Assembly (NCBI GenBank): GCA_025463925.1
Contig: JAODBK010000042.1
Coordinates: 62,001 to 126,000 of the forward strand
Direction: 5' to 3'
DNA from: Acidimicrobiales bacterium
GTDB taxonomy: Bacteria; Actinomycetota; Acidimicrobiia; Acidimicrobiales; AC-14
DNA length: 64,000 nt
A model generated the notes under the pieces. It searched no databases, had not been told where the DNA came from, and was given only the letters and a program-made list of their open reading frames with translations. Shown in pieces: positions 47,864-55,823 of the stretch (the stretch's first letter is position 1; each line of letters opens with the position of its first letter). Made by a program: the position numbers and the translations under genes.

Positions 47864-47881
47864 GTCTCGCCCGACGCGATG

Positions 47882-47910
47882 GGGCCCCCGGCAACGATGC
47901 CAGGGGGCCC
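47882..47910. terminator. Bidirectional GC-rich hairpin between convergent genes
   Basis: GGGCCCCC-GGCA pairs with TGCCAGGGGGCCC around a 4-base loop, with one bulge. It lies between the hemerythrin stop (47863) and the convergent thioesterase stop (47924). No clear T-run; the symmetry suits both strands. Confidence 0.65.
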
Positions 47911-47923
47911 TCGTCGGCGTCGC

Positions 47924-48709
47924 TCAGCGGCGATCGAGGTACAGGCCCTGCACCGACCGCCCCACCCGTCCTCGTTCGTCCCAGATCGCGGACTCGGCGT
48001 ACCCGCGCCCGTCCGGTGACGCCCACGTCACCGCGTCGAGGCACAGCCAGCCGCCGGCCGGCTCACGGTGGAGGTACACGGTGAGGTCGGGGTTGATGAA
48101 GAGGTACTCGTCCATCGGCAGGATGCCGGATATGCCGTTGCCGAAGTCGGCGAGCGCCGCGCACCGCATCACACCGGACGTCGTCTCGCCGGCGACGATC
48201 GGCGCGACGAGGCGAGCCCACAGCGCAGCTGGCCCGGGCTCGCGGAAACCACCGACGCCGGCGCGCCACTGCCACGCCTTCGCGAAGTGCTCGTCGGACG
48301 CGTCGAACTCGAGGTCGACGTCGGCGCCCGGCGACGTCGGCGGCTTCGGGCCTTGATGACCGGCGACGGGAATGTCGAGGTCGGCGCGGCGCACGCGCAG
48401 GCCGGTGACGCGCGCCGCCTCGACGCCGTCACGGTCGACGATGCGGGCGCCGACGAGTTGGACCCGCTTGCCCGGGCGCAACACGTCGGTGGTGACCGAG
48501 ATCGGCCCGAGCGTCACCGGTCGGAGGAGCTCGACCGTGAGCCGCACGACGGCGACGTCCTCGCCTTCGATGACGACCGCCCGCTCGACGGCACGCGCGA
48601 GCAACGCCGCCGGCCCGCCGCCGTGCATCTGGTTCGGGTCCCACGGGCCGCGCGCCAGGCCGGTCGGCACGAACCAGTCGCCGTCGGGCTCGAACACCGC
48701 ATCACTCAT
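47924..48709 (-). CDS. TesB-like acyl-CoA thioesterase
   Basis: 261 residues from ATG 48709 (ATGA overlap with the phosphatase gene). Double hot-dog plan: FVPTGLARGPWDPNQMHGGGPAALLARAVE at the N-terminus (HGG with the family's conserved residues), VVRLTVELLRPVTLGPISV, then the second repeat with PMDEYLFINPDLTVYLHR and ESAIWDERGRVGRSVQGLYL. Hydrolyses or binds acyl-CoA; Asp in FINPDLTVYL matches the catalytic Asp region of TesB-type enzymes. Confidence 0.85.
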   Translation of the reverse strand: MSDAVFEPDGDWFVPTGLARGPWDPNQMHGGGPAALLARAVERAVVIEGEDVAVVRLTVELLRPVTLGPISVTTDVLRPGKRVQLVGARIVDRDGVEAARVTGLRVRRADLDIPVAGHQGPKPPTSPGADVDLEFDASDEHFAKAWQWRAGVGGFREPGPAALWARLVAPIVAGETTSGVMRCAALADFGNGISGILPMDEYLFINPDLTVYLHREPAGGWLCLDAVTWASPDGRGYAESAIWDERGRVGRSVQGLYLDRR

Positions 48710-49473
48710 CGGGCCGACCGGCGGGCGTCGAGCGCCCGCGCGAGCAGCCACGCCGCGCCCAGCCAGAGCAGGCCGCCGGCCCCGTCGAGGATGTAGTGGT
48801 TGGCGGTCACGACGATCACCAACAGCGTGACGATCGGGTACGCGACGATCGCGATCCTGGCCCATCGCCTTTGCAGCACGGGGTAGAGCGCGAACGCGCA
48901 CCAAGACGACCATCCGATGTGCAGGCTGGGCATCGCCGCGAACAGGTTGCCCGTGTCCTTCATGGACCCCGAGTCGAACGGGCCCATGCCGCCGATGACC
49001 GCGGCGGTGTCGACGAAGTGCCAGTGATCGGGAAGCAGCCGCGGTGGCGTCAACGGGTAGAAGGCGAAGCCGAGCAACGCGAGGACGCACAGCAGGCCCA
49101 GGGTGTCGCGCCACACGCGGTACCGCTCGGGGAACGAACGGAACAACACGATGAGCACGATCACCGGGACGACGAAGTGGATCGTCCCGTAATAGATGTC
49201 GGCGGCCTCGACGAGGGGGTGGTTGCCGAGCACGGCGCGCTGCATGCCGTGCTCGACGAAGAGGTGCAGCGCCCGTTCGGCCGCGACCACCTGCTTGGCG
49301 TGGACGAGCGCGGACGCCGCGGCGTTGCCGTCGACCAGCGAGCGGGCCCACTCGTACGCGCCGTAGAACGCGCCGCACACCGCGACCTGGATCGCCCATT
49401 GGCGCGCCGACGGCCGGCGGCGCGCCGTTTCGGGCGCGGCAGGTTCCGTCGCGAGGGTCGTGGGTGCCGCCAT
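48706..49473 (-). CDS. PAP2-family membrane phosphatase/phosphotransferase, Aur1-like branch
   Basis: 255 residues, about six membrane helices. FAFYPLTPPRLLPD, AAMPSLHIGWSSWCAFAL (PAP2 motif with catalytic His) and TANHYILDGAGGLLW (second His and Asp) match the PAP2_3 branch related to inositol phosphorylceramide synthases. In actinobacteria such proteins handle polyprenyl or phosphatidylinositol lipids. Coupled to the thioesterase gene. Confidence 0.87.
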   Translation of the reverse strand: MAAPTTLATEPAAPETARRRPSARQWAIQVAVCGAFYGAYEWARSLVDGNAAASALVHAKQVVAAERALHLFVEHGMQRAVLGNHPLVEAADIYYGTIHFVVPVIVLIVLFRSFPERYRVWRDTLGLLCVLALLGFAFYPLTPPRLLPDHWHFVDTAAVIGGMGPFDSGSMKDTGNLFAAMPSLHIGWSSWCAFALYPVLQRRWARIAIVAYPIVTLLVIVVTANHYILDGAGGLLWLGAAWLLARALDARRSAR

Positions 49474-49548
49474 CGCCGTCAGTCTTCCCGAGCCCGTCCG
49501 GCAGGGACCAGCTCAGCGGGTATCGGACATTTCGGACGGCAGGTGCAA

Positions 49549-49554
49549 TACACT
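49549..49554 (+). promoter_or_regulatory. -10 box TACACT of a leaderless promoter
   Basis: TANNNT hexamer 8 bases before the ATG at 49563, so transcription should start at or near the start codon. CGGACA (49524-49529) 19 bases upstream may be the -35 box. There is no ribosome-binding site in the gap. Confidence 0.55.
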
Positions 49555-49562
49555 CGACGGAT

Positions 49563-49823
49563 ATGAAATCGACGGGTGACGCCTGGATGGGAACAGTCGA
49601 GGCGTCCGAGCACTTGGGGATCACGCTGCGGACGCTCTACCGCCTGATCGACACCGGCCAGGTGCCGGCCTACAAGTTCGGGCGGGTGATCCGGCTGCGA
49701 CGGGACGAGGTGGACGCGTTCATCGCCGCCTCGCGCGTGTCGCCCGGCCAGCTCGGCCACCTCTACCCGCAGCCCGAGACCACCATCGCGGTCGACCTCG
49801 TCGACGCCGACGCGCGCGGATAG
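49563..49823 (+). CDS. Excisionase/BldC-type helix-turn-helix protein
   Basis: 86 residues from ATG 49563. MerR-like winged HTH: TVEASEHLGITLRTLYRLID (helix-turn-helix), then TGQVPAYKFGRVIRLRRDEVDAFI (wing and strand). The end PGQLGHLYPQPE is a common tail of stand-alone actinobacterial members. No phage or integrase genes are close, so it is a chromosomal DNA-binding regulator rather than a true excisionase. Leaderless promoter upstream. Confidence 0.85.
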   Translation: MKSTGDAWMGTVEASEHLGITLRTLYRLIDTGQVPAYKFGRVIRLRRDEVDAFIAASRVSPGQLGHLYPQPETTIAVDLVDADARG

Positions 49824-49830
49824 GCGGGCA

Positions 49831-49836
49831 TAGCCT
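49831..49836 (+). promoter_or_regulatory. -10 box TAGCCT before the acyltransferase
   Basis: TANNNT hexamer 5 bases before GTG 49842, again the leaderless spacing. The same hexamer TAGCCT is used before the phasin-like gene (61851-61856). Confidence 0.5.
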
Positions 49837-49841
49837 GCGGC

Positions 49842-50537
49842 GTGCGCTTCGACTCCCTGGGTGACGCGGCGCGGCGATCGGCCGGCCGCGCCGTCCAGCG
49901 GGCGTGGGAGGAGGCGTGCCGGGTCGCGGCCGTCGGGCCCGACACCGCGAGAGGCCGGCGCTTCGGGCGCTTCGGCGCCGGCAGCATCCTCTGCTTCCCG
50001 TGGACCGCGCTCTACAACGAGCGGTGGATGTGGATCGGCGAGGCGACCCGCATCGGGCCGTACGTCACGCTGTCGGTCGGGATGGTGCCCGGCCAGACGA
50101 TGACCACCGACCCGGTGGTGCGCATCGGCGACCGCTGCGTCATCGGCAAAGGGAGCGGCATCGTCGGCCACCTGCAGATCGAGATCGGCGACGACGTGTG
50201 GACCGGGCACCACGTCTACATCACCGACCAGAACCACGGCTACGAGGACCCCGACGTGCCGATCGGGGACCAGATGGCGCCCGAGCGGCCGGTTTCGATC
50301 GGCGCCGGCTCGTGGCTCGGGCACGGCACCATCGTGTTGCCGGGCGCCCGGATCGGTCGGCACGTCGTCGTGGCCGCCGGCTCGGTGGTGCGGGGCGAGC
50401 TGCCGGACAACTGCGTCGTCGCCGGCAATCCGGCAAAGGTCATCCGTCGCTACGTCCCGGGTCAGGGCTGGCCGCGGGTCGACACCGATGACCTCAGCCC
50501 GGCAGCGCACCCACGAACGCGAGCGCGGCGTCGATGA
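49842..50537 (+). CDS. Left-handed beta-helix acyltransferase
   Basis: 231 residues. Hexapeptide repeats (ATRIGPYVTLSVG, VVRIGDRCVIGKGSGIVGHLQIEIGDDVWTG, VSIGAGSWLGHGTIVLPGARIGRHVVVAAGSVV) with the catalytic-type loop HHVYITDQNHGYEDPDVPI (His) and the C-terminal PDNCVVAGNPAKVIRRY. Related to sugar O-acetyltransferases of the WbbJ/NodL type and CatB-like proteins. Substrate unknown, possibly a surface glycan. Its 3' end overlaps the convergent hydrolase gene by 44 bases. Confidence 0.85.
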   Translation: MRFDSLGDAARRSAGRAVQRAWEEACRVAAVGPDTARGRRFGRFGAGSILCFPWTALYNERWMWIGEATRIGPYVTLSVGMVPGQTMTTDPVVRIGDRCVIGKGSGIVGHLQIEIGDDVWTGHHVYITDQNHGYEDPDVPIGDQMAPERPVSIGAGSWLGHGTIVLPGARIGRHVVVAAGSVVRGELPDNCVVAGNPAKVIRRYVPGQGWPRVDTDDLSPAAHPRTRARRR

Positions 50538-51183
50538 ACCGGAAGTCCTTGGGAGTGGCGAAGTGGTCGCAGCCCTTCAGGGTGACGAGGCGGGCATCGG
50601 GGAGGGCGTCGACCAACGGTGCGGCCGGCCCGGCGAAGTCCCGGTCGCCGAGCACGACCAGCACCGGGCAGGTGACGGCTTCGAGCACCGCGGGCGACAT
50701 CGGTCCACCCGGCCGCCGCAGGCACGCGGCGAGCGCGGCACGGTCGTTGCCCGGGCCGCCGGCGTAGTCGGCGAACAGGCGGCCGACGATGTCGTCCTCG
50801 TCGGCGCTGCCGGCTTCGACGGCCCGCGCGATGGCGTCGTTGCGATCGTCCCGGAACAGGTTCTCGCCGACGCCCGCGATGACGAGGGTCCGGAATCGGC
50901 CCGGATCGTCGACGGCGACGCCGAGCAGCGTCCGGGCGCCGAGCGAGAAGCCGATGGCGTCGACGGTCGGCGGCAGCTTGGCCGCCAGGTCGGCCTCGAG
51001 GTCGAGATACGCGCTCGGGTCGTGCGGCTTGTCGGACGATCCGTGGCCGAGGAGGTCGACGGCAACGACCTCGCGGCCGGCGTCGGCGAGCAGGTCGACC
51101 CAGCCCGGCTCGCGCCAGGTGTGGTCGAACGAGGAGCCGAACCCGTGGACCAGGACGACGGGCGGCGCGGCGGCATCGGGCAC
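50494..51183 (-). CDS. Alpha/beta hydrolase
   Basis: 229 residues. VVLVHGFGSSFDHTW (oxyanion loop HGFG), VVAVDLLGHGSSDKP, the nucleophile elbow GFSLGARTLLG with Ser, VLGDRDFAGPAAPL with the acid Asp and GCDHFATPKDF with the catalytic His: a full triad. Esterase, lipase or C-C hydrolase; substrate not evident. Confidence 0.9.
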   Translation of the reverse strand: MPDAAAPPVVLVHGFGSSFDHTWREPGWVDLLADAGREVVAVDLLGHGSSDKPHDPSAYLDLEADLAAKLPPTVDAIGFSLGARTLLGVAVDDPGRFRTLVIAGVGENLFRDDRNDAIARAVEAGSADEDDIVGRLFADYAGGPGNDRAALAACLRRPGGPMSPAVLEAVTCPVLVVLGDRDFAGPAAPLVDALPDARLVTLKGCDHFATPKDFRFIDAALAFVGALPG

Positions 51184-51233
51184 GGCGGGAGGGTACCGGT
51201 GTGTGATCGACGCTGTCGGGTATCCAGTGCGAG

Positions 51234-51431
51234 ATGACCGATCCCCGAATCGAGAACCACGCCGTGGGGGTTGAGCTGCAACTGGTCGAGCTGGTCGAGC
51301 AACTCGAGTGGGCGCAGGATCAGGGGCGAGACGGCGACGTGACCCGGCTGCGCGCCGAGATCGACGAGCTTCAGGCCGAGCTGGCTGCCACCGCCGAGAA
51401 GCTGGGTGCCGGTTGGCGCATTGCTGGTTGA
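51234..51431 (+). CDS. Small coiled-coil hypothetical protein
   Basis: 65 residues, mostly one or two helices with leucine/glutamate heptads (VGVELQLVELVEQLEWAQDQ, then DVTRLRAEIDELQAELAATAEKL). A gene of this size and plan is believable because the codon pattern is like that of its neighbours and the start is clean, but no family is recognised. Confidence 0.55.
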   Translation: MTDPRIENHAVGVELQLVELVEQLEWAQDQGRDGDVTRLRAEIDELQAELAATAEKLGAGWRIAG

Positions 51432-51465
51432 CCGGCAGGGTGCGCGTCGCGAAGCGTCGGACGCG

Positions 51466-51975
51466 TCACCGGCCGGCGGGCGCGACGGTTTCGAGCACGT
51501 CCGGCCGGCAGATGCGGCACGGCGTGAGGCCCTCGGCCTCGGCAACCGCGACCGGCGCGACCGGCAGGTCCTTCCCTTCGGCCAGGCGGCAGTCGGGCCG
51601 GTGGTAGGAGCTGGCGCCCAACACGACGTGCGGCTCGCCGGCAGTGCCGGCGGTGGCGTGGCCGTTGCCGGCGGCCAGCACACCTGAACCCAGAGCGTTG
51701 GCGAGGCGACCGACGGCCTGGTTGAGCTCGCGCAGCTGGCCCTCGAGCAGCACGCGGTCGCGGCGGCCGTTCTGCACGATGATCAGCGTCGCCCCGGTGA
51801 TGATGAGGCCCAGGCCGAGCGCGCCGCCCGACAGCAGGTAGGGGATCTGGCCCTGGGTGAAGTCGACGCCGGCGGCGCCGTTCCAGCCGAGGCCGATGAG
51901 GACGATGCCGACGCCGATGCACCCGAGGCCGAGCTGGCCTCCCAGCTGACTCCACGTCCGTCGCACGGCGGTCAT
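51466..51975 (-). CDS. Two-helix membrane protein, paralogue of 41080-41547
   Basis: 169 residues. Two membrane helices (LGLGCIGVGIVLIGLGW and IPYLLSGGALGLGLIITGATLII) around the shared motif GQIPYLLSGGALGL, then a coiled-coil part (RVLLEGQLRELNQAVGRLANAL). Unlike its paralogue it has a C-terminal domain with HRPDCRLAEGK...LTPCRICRP: Cys/His pairs that could bind zinc, as in small treble-clef fingers. Function unknown. Confidence 0.75.
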   Translation of the reverse strand: MTAVRRTWSQLGGQLGLGCIGVGIVLIGLGWNGAAGVDFTQGQIPYLLSGGALGLGLIITGATLIIVQNGRRDRVLLEGQLRELNQAVGRLANALGSGVLAAGNGHATAGTAGEPHVVLGASSYHRPDCRLAEGKDLPVAPVAVAEAEGLTPCRICRPDVLETVAPAGR

Positions 51976-51993
51976 GGTAGGCCCGGCCGCCGG

Positions 51994-51999
51994 TAGGGT
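51994..51999 (+). promoter_or_regulatory. -10 box TAGGGT of a leaderless promoter
   Basis: TANNNT hexamer 8 bases before ATG 52008 of the LLM oxidoreductase gene, with no ribosome-binding site in between. Confidence 0.5.
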
Positions 52000-52007
52000 G
52001 CCCGTTC

Positions 52008-53015
52008 ATGCGACTCGGCCTCAACCTGGCCTACTCGGGTCCCTCGGCGGCGGACAACGTCGAGCTCGTGCAGTTCGCCGAGTCGCTCGGGTACCACTCG
52101 GTCTGGACCGCGGAGGCCTACGGGTCGGACGCGGTCGTGCCGCTGACGTGGCTCGGCGCGCACACGTCGACCATCAAGCTCGGTACGGGGATCATGCAGA
52201 TGCCCGGGCGGTCGCCGGCGATGACGGCCATGACCGCGGCGACGCTCGACGCGTACTCCGGCGGCCGGATGCTGCTCGGGCTCGGCCTGTCGGGCCCGCA
52301 GGTTGCCGAGGGCTGGCACGGCGTGCCGTACGGCAAGCCGCTGGGCAAGACGCGTGAGTACGTCGAGATCGTGCGCGCCGTGCTGGCGCGGGACGCCCCG
52401 CTCGAACACCACGGCGAGCACTACGACATCCCCTACACCGGTGCCGACGCGACCGGTCTCGGCAAGCCGCTGAAGTCGATCCTCCATCCGCGCAAGGACA
52501 TCCCCATCTACCTCGCGGCCATCGGGCCGAAGAACGTCGCGCTGGCGGCGGAGATCGCCGATGGCTGGTTGCCGATCTTCTTCTCGCCGGCGCGATGGCG
52601 CGACGTGTTCGGCGCGTCGGTGGGCGAGCGCGACCTGTCGACGTTCGACATCGCGCCGACCGCGACGGTGGTGCTCGGCGACGACGTCGACGCGTGCCGG
52701 TCGATGGTCAAGCCGTTCCTCGCGTTGTACGTCGGCGGGATGGGCGCCCGGGGCCGCAACTTCTACAACGACCTCGCGTGCCGGTACGGCTTCGAGGGCG
52801 CGGCGAAGGAGATCCAGGACCTGTACCTCGACGGCAAGAAGGCCGAGGCGGCGGCCGCGGTGCCCGACTCGTTGGTGGACGCGGTCGCGCTGTGTGGCCC
52901 GAAGGGCCGCATCGCCGAGCTGGTCGAGGAGTGGAAGGCGTCGCCGGTGACGACGATGATCGTGGGCGCCGCGCAGCGCGAGGCGCTGGAGCTCATGGCC
53001 GAGCTCGTCCTCTGA
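52008..53015 (+). CDS. LLM-class F420-dependent oxidoreductase 1
   Basis: 335 residues, luciferase-like TIM barrel. [41 protein letters not shown] at the N-terminus, [61 protein letters not shown]: the F420-binding members of the bacterial luciferase family look like this. Substrate unknown. Its end overlaps the convergent gene by 23 bases. Confidence 0.9.
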   Translation: MRLGLNLAYSGPSAADNVELVQFAESLGYHSVWTAEAYGSDAVVPLTWLGAHTSTIKLGTGIMQMPGRSPAMTAMTAATLDAYSGGRMLLGLGLSGPQVAEGWHGVPYGKPLGKTREYVEIVRAVLARDAPLEHHGEHYDIPYTGADATGLGKPLKSILHPRKDIPIYLAAIGPKNVALAAEIADGWLPIFFSPARWRDVFGASVGERDLSTFDIAPTATVVLGDDVDACRSMVKPFLALYVGGMGARGRNFYNDLACRYGFEGAAKEIQDLYLDGKKAEAAAAVPDSLVDAVALCGPKGRIAELVEEWKASPVTTMIVGAAQREALELMAELVL

Positions 53016-53586
53016 CGAACCGGAGCGCGGTGTGGGTGGCCGACCAGCGAGCCACCTTGGTGTCGGTCAAGCCGGCGCCGCGGCCGGCCGCGATGACGTC
53101 GTTCTCGGTGGGCTTCGCCCCGCCCTTGCGGAACACGACCCACAGCGCGCCGCGATCGGCGACGCGGCGCATGAGCGCGTCGAGGTCGGCGAGCTGGTCG
53201 GGCGAGTCCGCCGCGTAGAGGAGGACGTCGGCCGGTTGGCCCTTCTTGGGCGGCGTGACGTCGGTGCCGAGCTCCGCGGCGTCGACGCCGACCAGGGCGG
53301 TGGTGACGCCGGCTTTCAGGCCGAGCTTGTCGGCGAGTGTCGGCGGGTTCGCGATCTTGTCGGCCCAGCGCGCCGCCGCCTTCTCGCCGAGCGCGATCTC
53401 GACCGGGCCGTGCGCGTTGGTGACGAGCACGAGGTCGTCGCCGTCGACGCGGATGCTCGTGATGTCGGCGAACGGGAGCTTGAGCTTCAGCGGCTGCCGG
53501 ACGATGACCTCGTCGGTCTCGAGCAGCACCTTGGCCTCGGCGGCCTCGCCGCCGACTCGGACGGTCGCGACCGCTTCGGCGCCCAT
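52993..53586 (-). CDS. Conserved hypothetical protein next to DUF1015
   Basis: 197 residues from ATG 53586, which shares a base with the upstream stop (TGATG). The first ~85 residues are a beta-rich domain ([25 protein letters not shown]...). The last ~105 form an alpha/beta domain ([37 protein letters not shown] ... [30 protein letters not shown]) similar to small actinobacterial DUF3052-like proteins. No catalytic motif is clear. Confidence 0.7.
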   Translation of the reverse strand: MGAEAVATVRVGGEAAEAKVLLETDEVIVRQPLKLKLPFADITSIRVDGDDLVLVTNAHGPVEIALGEKAAARWADKIANPPTLADKLGLKAGVTTALVGVDAAELGTDVTPPKKGQPADVLLYAADSPDQLADLDALMRRVADRGALWVVFRKGGAKPTENDVIAAGRGAGLTDTKVARWSATHTALRFVRGRARP

Positions 53587-54758
53587 CAGCCGAGGCTTCG
53601 GAACACCAGGCCGGTGCGGGGCTTGGGCCAGAAGAACGTCGACTTCTCGGGCATGCGCCGGCGGGCGTGCGCCGCGGCCGCGATCTGGCCGACGGTGGCC
53701 GGGCGGAGCAGCACCGCGGCCGTGGCGTCGCCCTTCTCGACTGCCGCGACGGCGTGATCGACGCCGTGCTGGTAGGCCAGCTCGGGCGGTGCCGGGAGCT
53801 CGGCGAGGGCGACGTCGAGGCGCGCCGAGTCGAGGTCCTCGATGTCGGCGGGGAACGTCTCCGGCTTCGGCTTCAAGAGGAACGCGCCGCTCGCGGTGAC
53901 GAGGGCCAGCGCGCCGGCGTCCGCCATGCGCGGCGCGAGGGTGTCGCTGGTCGCGGGACCGGCGTCGAACACGTCGAAGTGGGCCGCGAGGGTGTCGAGC
54001 AGGTCGACACCGTCGGGGAGCCCGGAGATGAGGCGGTGGATGGGCCGCACCGTCAGCTGCTCGTCGGCCAGCTCGACGACGTAGGCCATGAGGAGGTCGG
54101 CCTCCGGCGTGCCGGCCTCGTCGCGGTAGGCGAGCGCGGTCTCGTACCGGTGGTGGCCGTCGGCGATGACGATCGGCGCGCTGGCGACGGCGCGGGAGAT
54201 GGCGTCGACGACCCCGGGCTGCGTGATGCGCCAGAGGCGGTGGTGGATGCCGTCCTCGTCGGTGCAGCGGGCGTCGGGCGGGCCGGGAAGCTCGCACAGC
54301 GCGCTGAGCCCGGTCGCGAGGGAGAGACCCCACACCGGCGACAGGTTGGCGCGGGTGGCGCGCTGGAGGTCGAGCCGGTCGCTCTTCGGCTTGGGCATGG
54401 TGCGCTCGTGGGGGAGCACGTCGCCCTCGCCCGGCACGCTGAGCTCGAGGGCGCCGATGACGCCCGCCGTCTGCCGGGCCCGGCCGGCCTCGTCGTGGTA
54501 GCCCATCCGGTAGACGTAGAACGAAGGCGCGTCGTCGGGCGCGATGACGCCCTGGTGTTGCCACTCGGCGAACCGCCGCCCGGCGTCGTCGTAGTCCCCG
54601 CCGGGGAGGTCGACCCGCACGATGTTGTACGGGCTCCGCGCCTCCAGCCGGGCCTGCTCGTCCGGCCCGATGACGTCGTACGGCGGCGCGGTGACGTCGG
54701 CCAGCTCGACCCGCTCGAGGTCGTACCGCAGACCGGCGAACGGCTCGAACCGGGGCAT
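53586..54758 (-). CDS. DUF1015-family protein
   Basis: 390 residues. PRFEPFAGLRYD, VTAPPYDVIGPDEQARLEARSPYNIVRVDLP, FYVYRMGY, VIGALELS, MPKPKSDRLDLQRATRANLSPVWGL and IVIADGHHRYETALAYRDE are the conserved motifs of DUF1015 (HTH_RRXRR/SerK-like); relatives in archaea are ADP-dependent serine kinases, and the HxxYET segment aligns with that active site. Likely a kinase-like role in serine/cysteine metabolism, but unproven here. Confidence 0.9.
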   Translation of the reverse strand: MPRFEPFAGLRYDLERVELADVTAPPYDVIGPDEQARLEARSPYNIVRVDLPGGDYDDAGRRFAEWQHQGVIAPDDAPSFYVYRMGYHDEAGRARQTAGVIGALELSVPGEGDVLPHERTMPKPKSDRLDLQRATRANLSPVWGLSLATGLSALCELPGPPDARCTDEDGIHHRLWRITQPGVVDAISRAVASAPIVIADGHHRYETALAYRDEAGTPEADLLMAYVVELADEQLTVRPIHRLISGLPDGVDLLDTLAAHFDVFDAGPATSDTLAPRMADAGALALVTASGAFLLKPKPETFPADIEDLDSARLDVALAELPAPPELAYQHGVDHAVAAVEKGDATAAVLLRPATVGQIAAAAHARRRMPEKSTFFWPKPRTGLVFRSLG

Positions 54759-54783
54759 GGCGTCCAGTTTTAGCAGCCCCGGC

Positions 54784-54830
54784 TTTTGCCTCCCCGCGCC
54801 GGCCTGTGAGGCCGGTGCGGGGAGGCAAAA
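54784..54830. repeat. 47-base palindromic hairpin H1
   Basis: Inverted repeat with a 21-base arm (TTTTGCCTCCCC..., containing one G-T mismatch) and a 5-base loop, between the divergent DUF1015 and DUF559 genes. A close relative (H2) lies at 55777-55823 on the other side of the DUF559 gene. H1 terminates neither neighbour, since both are read away from it. Confidence 0.85.
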
Positions 54831-54877
54831 CGCCGACGCGGTGTTGCTGTCACACCTCCTCCATAGGGTTCGTCGTC

Positions 54878-55774
54878 ATGACGAAGCTCGATCGCCTCGT
54901 CGCGGCAAGGGCCGCCGATCAGCACGGAGTCGTGTCACGCCAGCAGGTCATCGAACTCGGCCTCTCGGACACGGCGATCGACAAACGACTGCGCACTGGC
55001 GCGCTGGAACGGGTGCACCGTGGCGTGTACCGGATGCCCGGCGCTCCGAACTCCTGGCGGCAAGCACTCATGGCCGCCTGCCTCATCGGCGACGGCGGCT
55101 TTGCGTCACATCGCGCCGCGTCGAAGCTGTGGGACCTTCGTGGGGTCAACAACCCACCGGTCGAGATCACGATGCTTCGGCGGAAGCTCCACGTCGTGCG
55201 CGGGGTCGTCTTTCACGTCACGGACACGCTCGATCCGGCCGACGTCATGACCGCTGATCGAATTCCCGTCACGTCGCCGGCTCGCACGCTGGTCGGGCTC
55301 GGCGCCGTGGAGCCGAGGATTGTGGGTCCCGCCCTGAAGGACGCGGTGCTCAAGGGCCTGGTGACGTATCCGCGGATGTGGCACACCGTGCGGAGGTTGA
55401 GCGCTCAGGGACGCAACGGCATCGGCGTGTTGCGGGCCGAGTTGGAGCGGCTTGACCCGTCACAGCCACCGACCGAGTCGATGCTGGAGGATCGCTTTGT
55501 GAGCGTAATGAGGCGAGCAGGCGTCGAACTGCGCGGGCAGGTCCGCATCGGCCCCTTCCGAGTCGACTTCGCCGATCCCGTCCGCAAAGTCATCGTGGAG
55601 CTCGATGGGCGTCGCTGGCACGAAGCCGAGCGCGATCGCGTGCGCGATCGGGCCCGTCGGATGCAGCTGCGAGCCGCTGGCTGGACCGTGATCGAGGTCA
55701 CGTGGCTCGACCTGAAGTATTGGCCGGATCTCGTGGTCGCTGAGCTGCGGCAGGCGCTCGGAGCCGCGGCATGA
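54878..55774 (+). CDS. AbiEi-type winged-helix plus DUF559 endonuclease-like protein
   Basis: 298 residues from ATG 54878. N-terminal domain (residues ~1-90) is the AbiEi antitoxin-type winged helix: DQHGVVSRQQVIELGLSDTAIDKRLRTG, HRGVYRMPG. The C-terminal ~100 residues are a DUF559/Vsr-like PD-(D/E)xK fold: ESMLEDRFVSVMRRAG (Glu), FRVDFADPVRKVIVELDGRRWH (Asp and ExDG), then RDRARRMQLRAAGWTVIEVTW. Proteins of this plan occur in many copies in actinobacteria; their job is unknown, possibly defence or DNA repair. The two hairpins H1 and H2 flank it at 48 and 3 bases. Confidence 0.85.
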   Translation: MTKLDRLVAARAADQHGVVSRQQVIELGLSDTAIDKRLRTGALERVHRGVYRMPGAPNSWRQALMAACLIGDGGFASHRAASKLWDLRGVNNPPVEITMLRRKLHVVRGVVFHVTDTLDPADVMTADRIPVTSPARTLVGLGAVEPRIVGPALKDAVLKGLVTYPRMWHTVRRLSAQGRNGIGVLRAELERLDPSQPPTESMLEDRFVSVMRRAGVELRGQVRIGPFRVDFADPVRKVIVELDGRRWHEAERDRVRDRARRMQLRAAGWTVIEVTWLDLKYWPDLVVAELRQALGAAA

Positions 55775-55776
55775 GC

Positions 55777-55823
55777 TTCTGCCTCCCGTCACCGGCCCCT
55801 GGGGCCGGTGACGGGAGGCAAAA
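55777..55823. repeat. 47-base palindromic hairpin H2
   Basis: Same length and layout as H1: 21-base arms and a 5-base loop. Positions 12 and 13 of the arm differ from H1 (CG versus GT), and the partner bases change with them (CG versus AC), keeping the pairs. Position 15 turns a G-T pair into A-T. H2 begins 3 bases after the DUF559 stop and runs into the last codons of the convergent P450 gene. Confidence 0.85.

Noticed and set aside
49563-49823. Excisionase-like gene as a sign of a prophage or integrative element
   Set aside because: No integrase, att repeats or phage genes nearby; BldC-like single HTH proteins are ordinary chromosomal regulators.
54784-55823. H1/H2 pair as terminal inverted repeats of an insertion sequence
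   Set aside because: Each is itself a complete hairpin, not one half of a pair, no transposase lies between, and no target-site duplication is visible.
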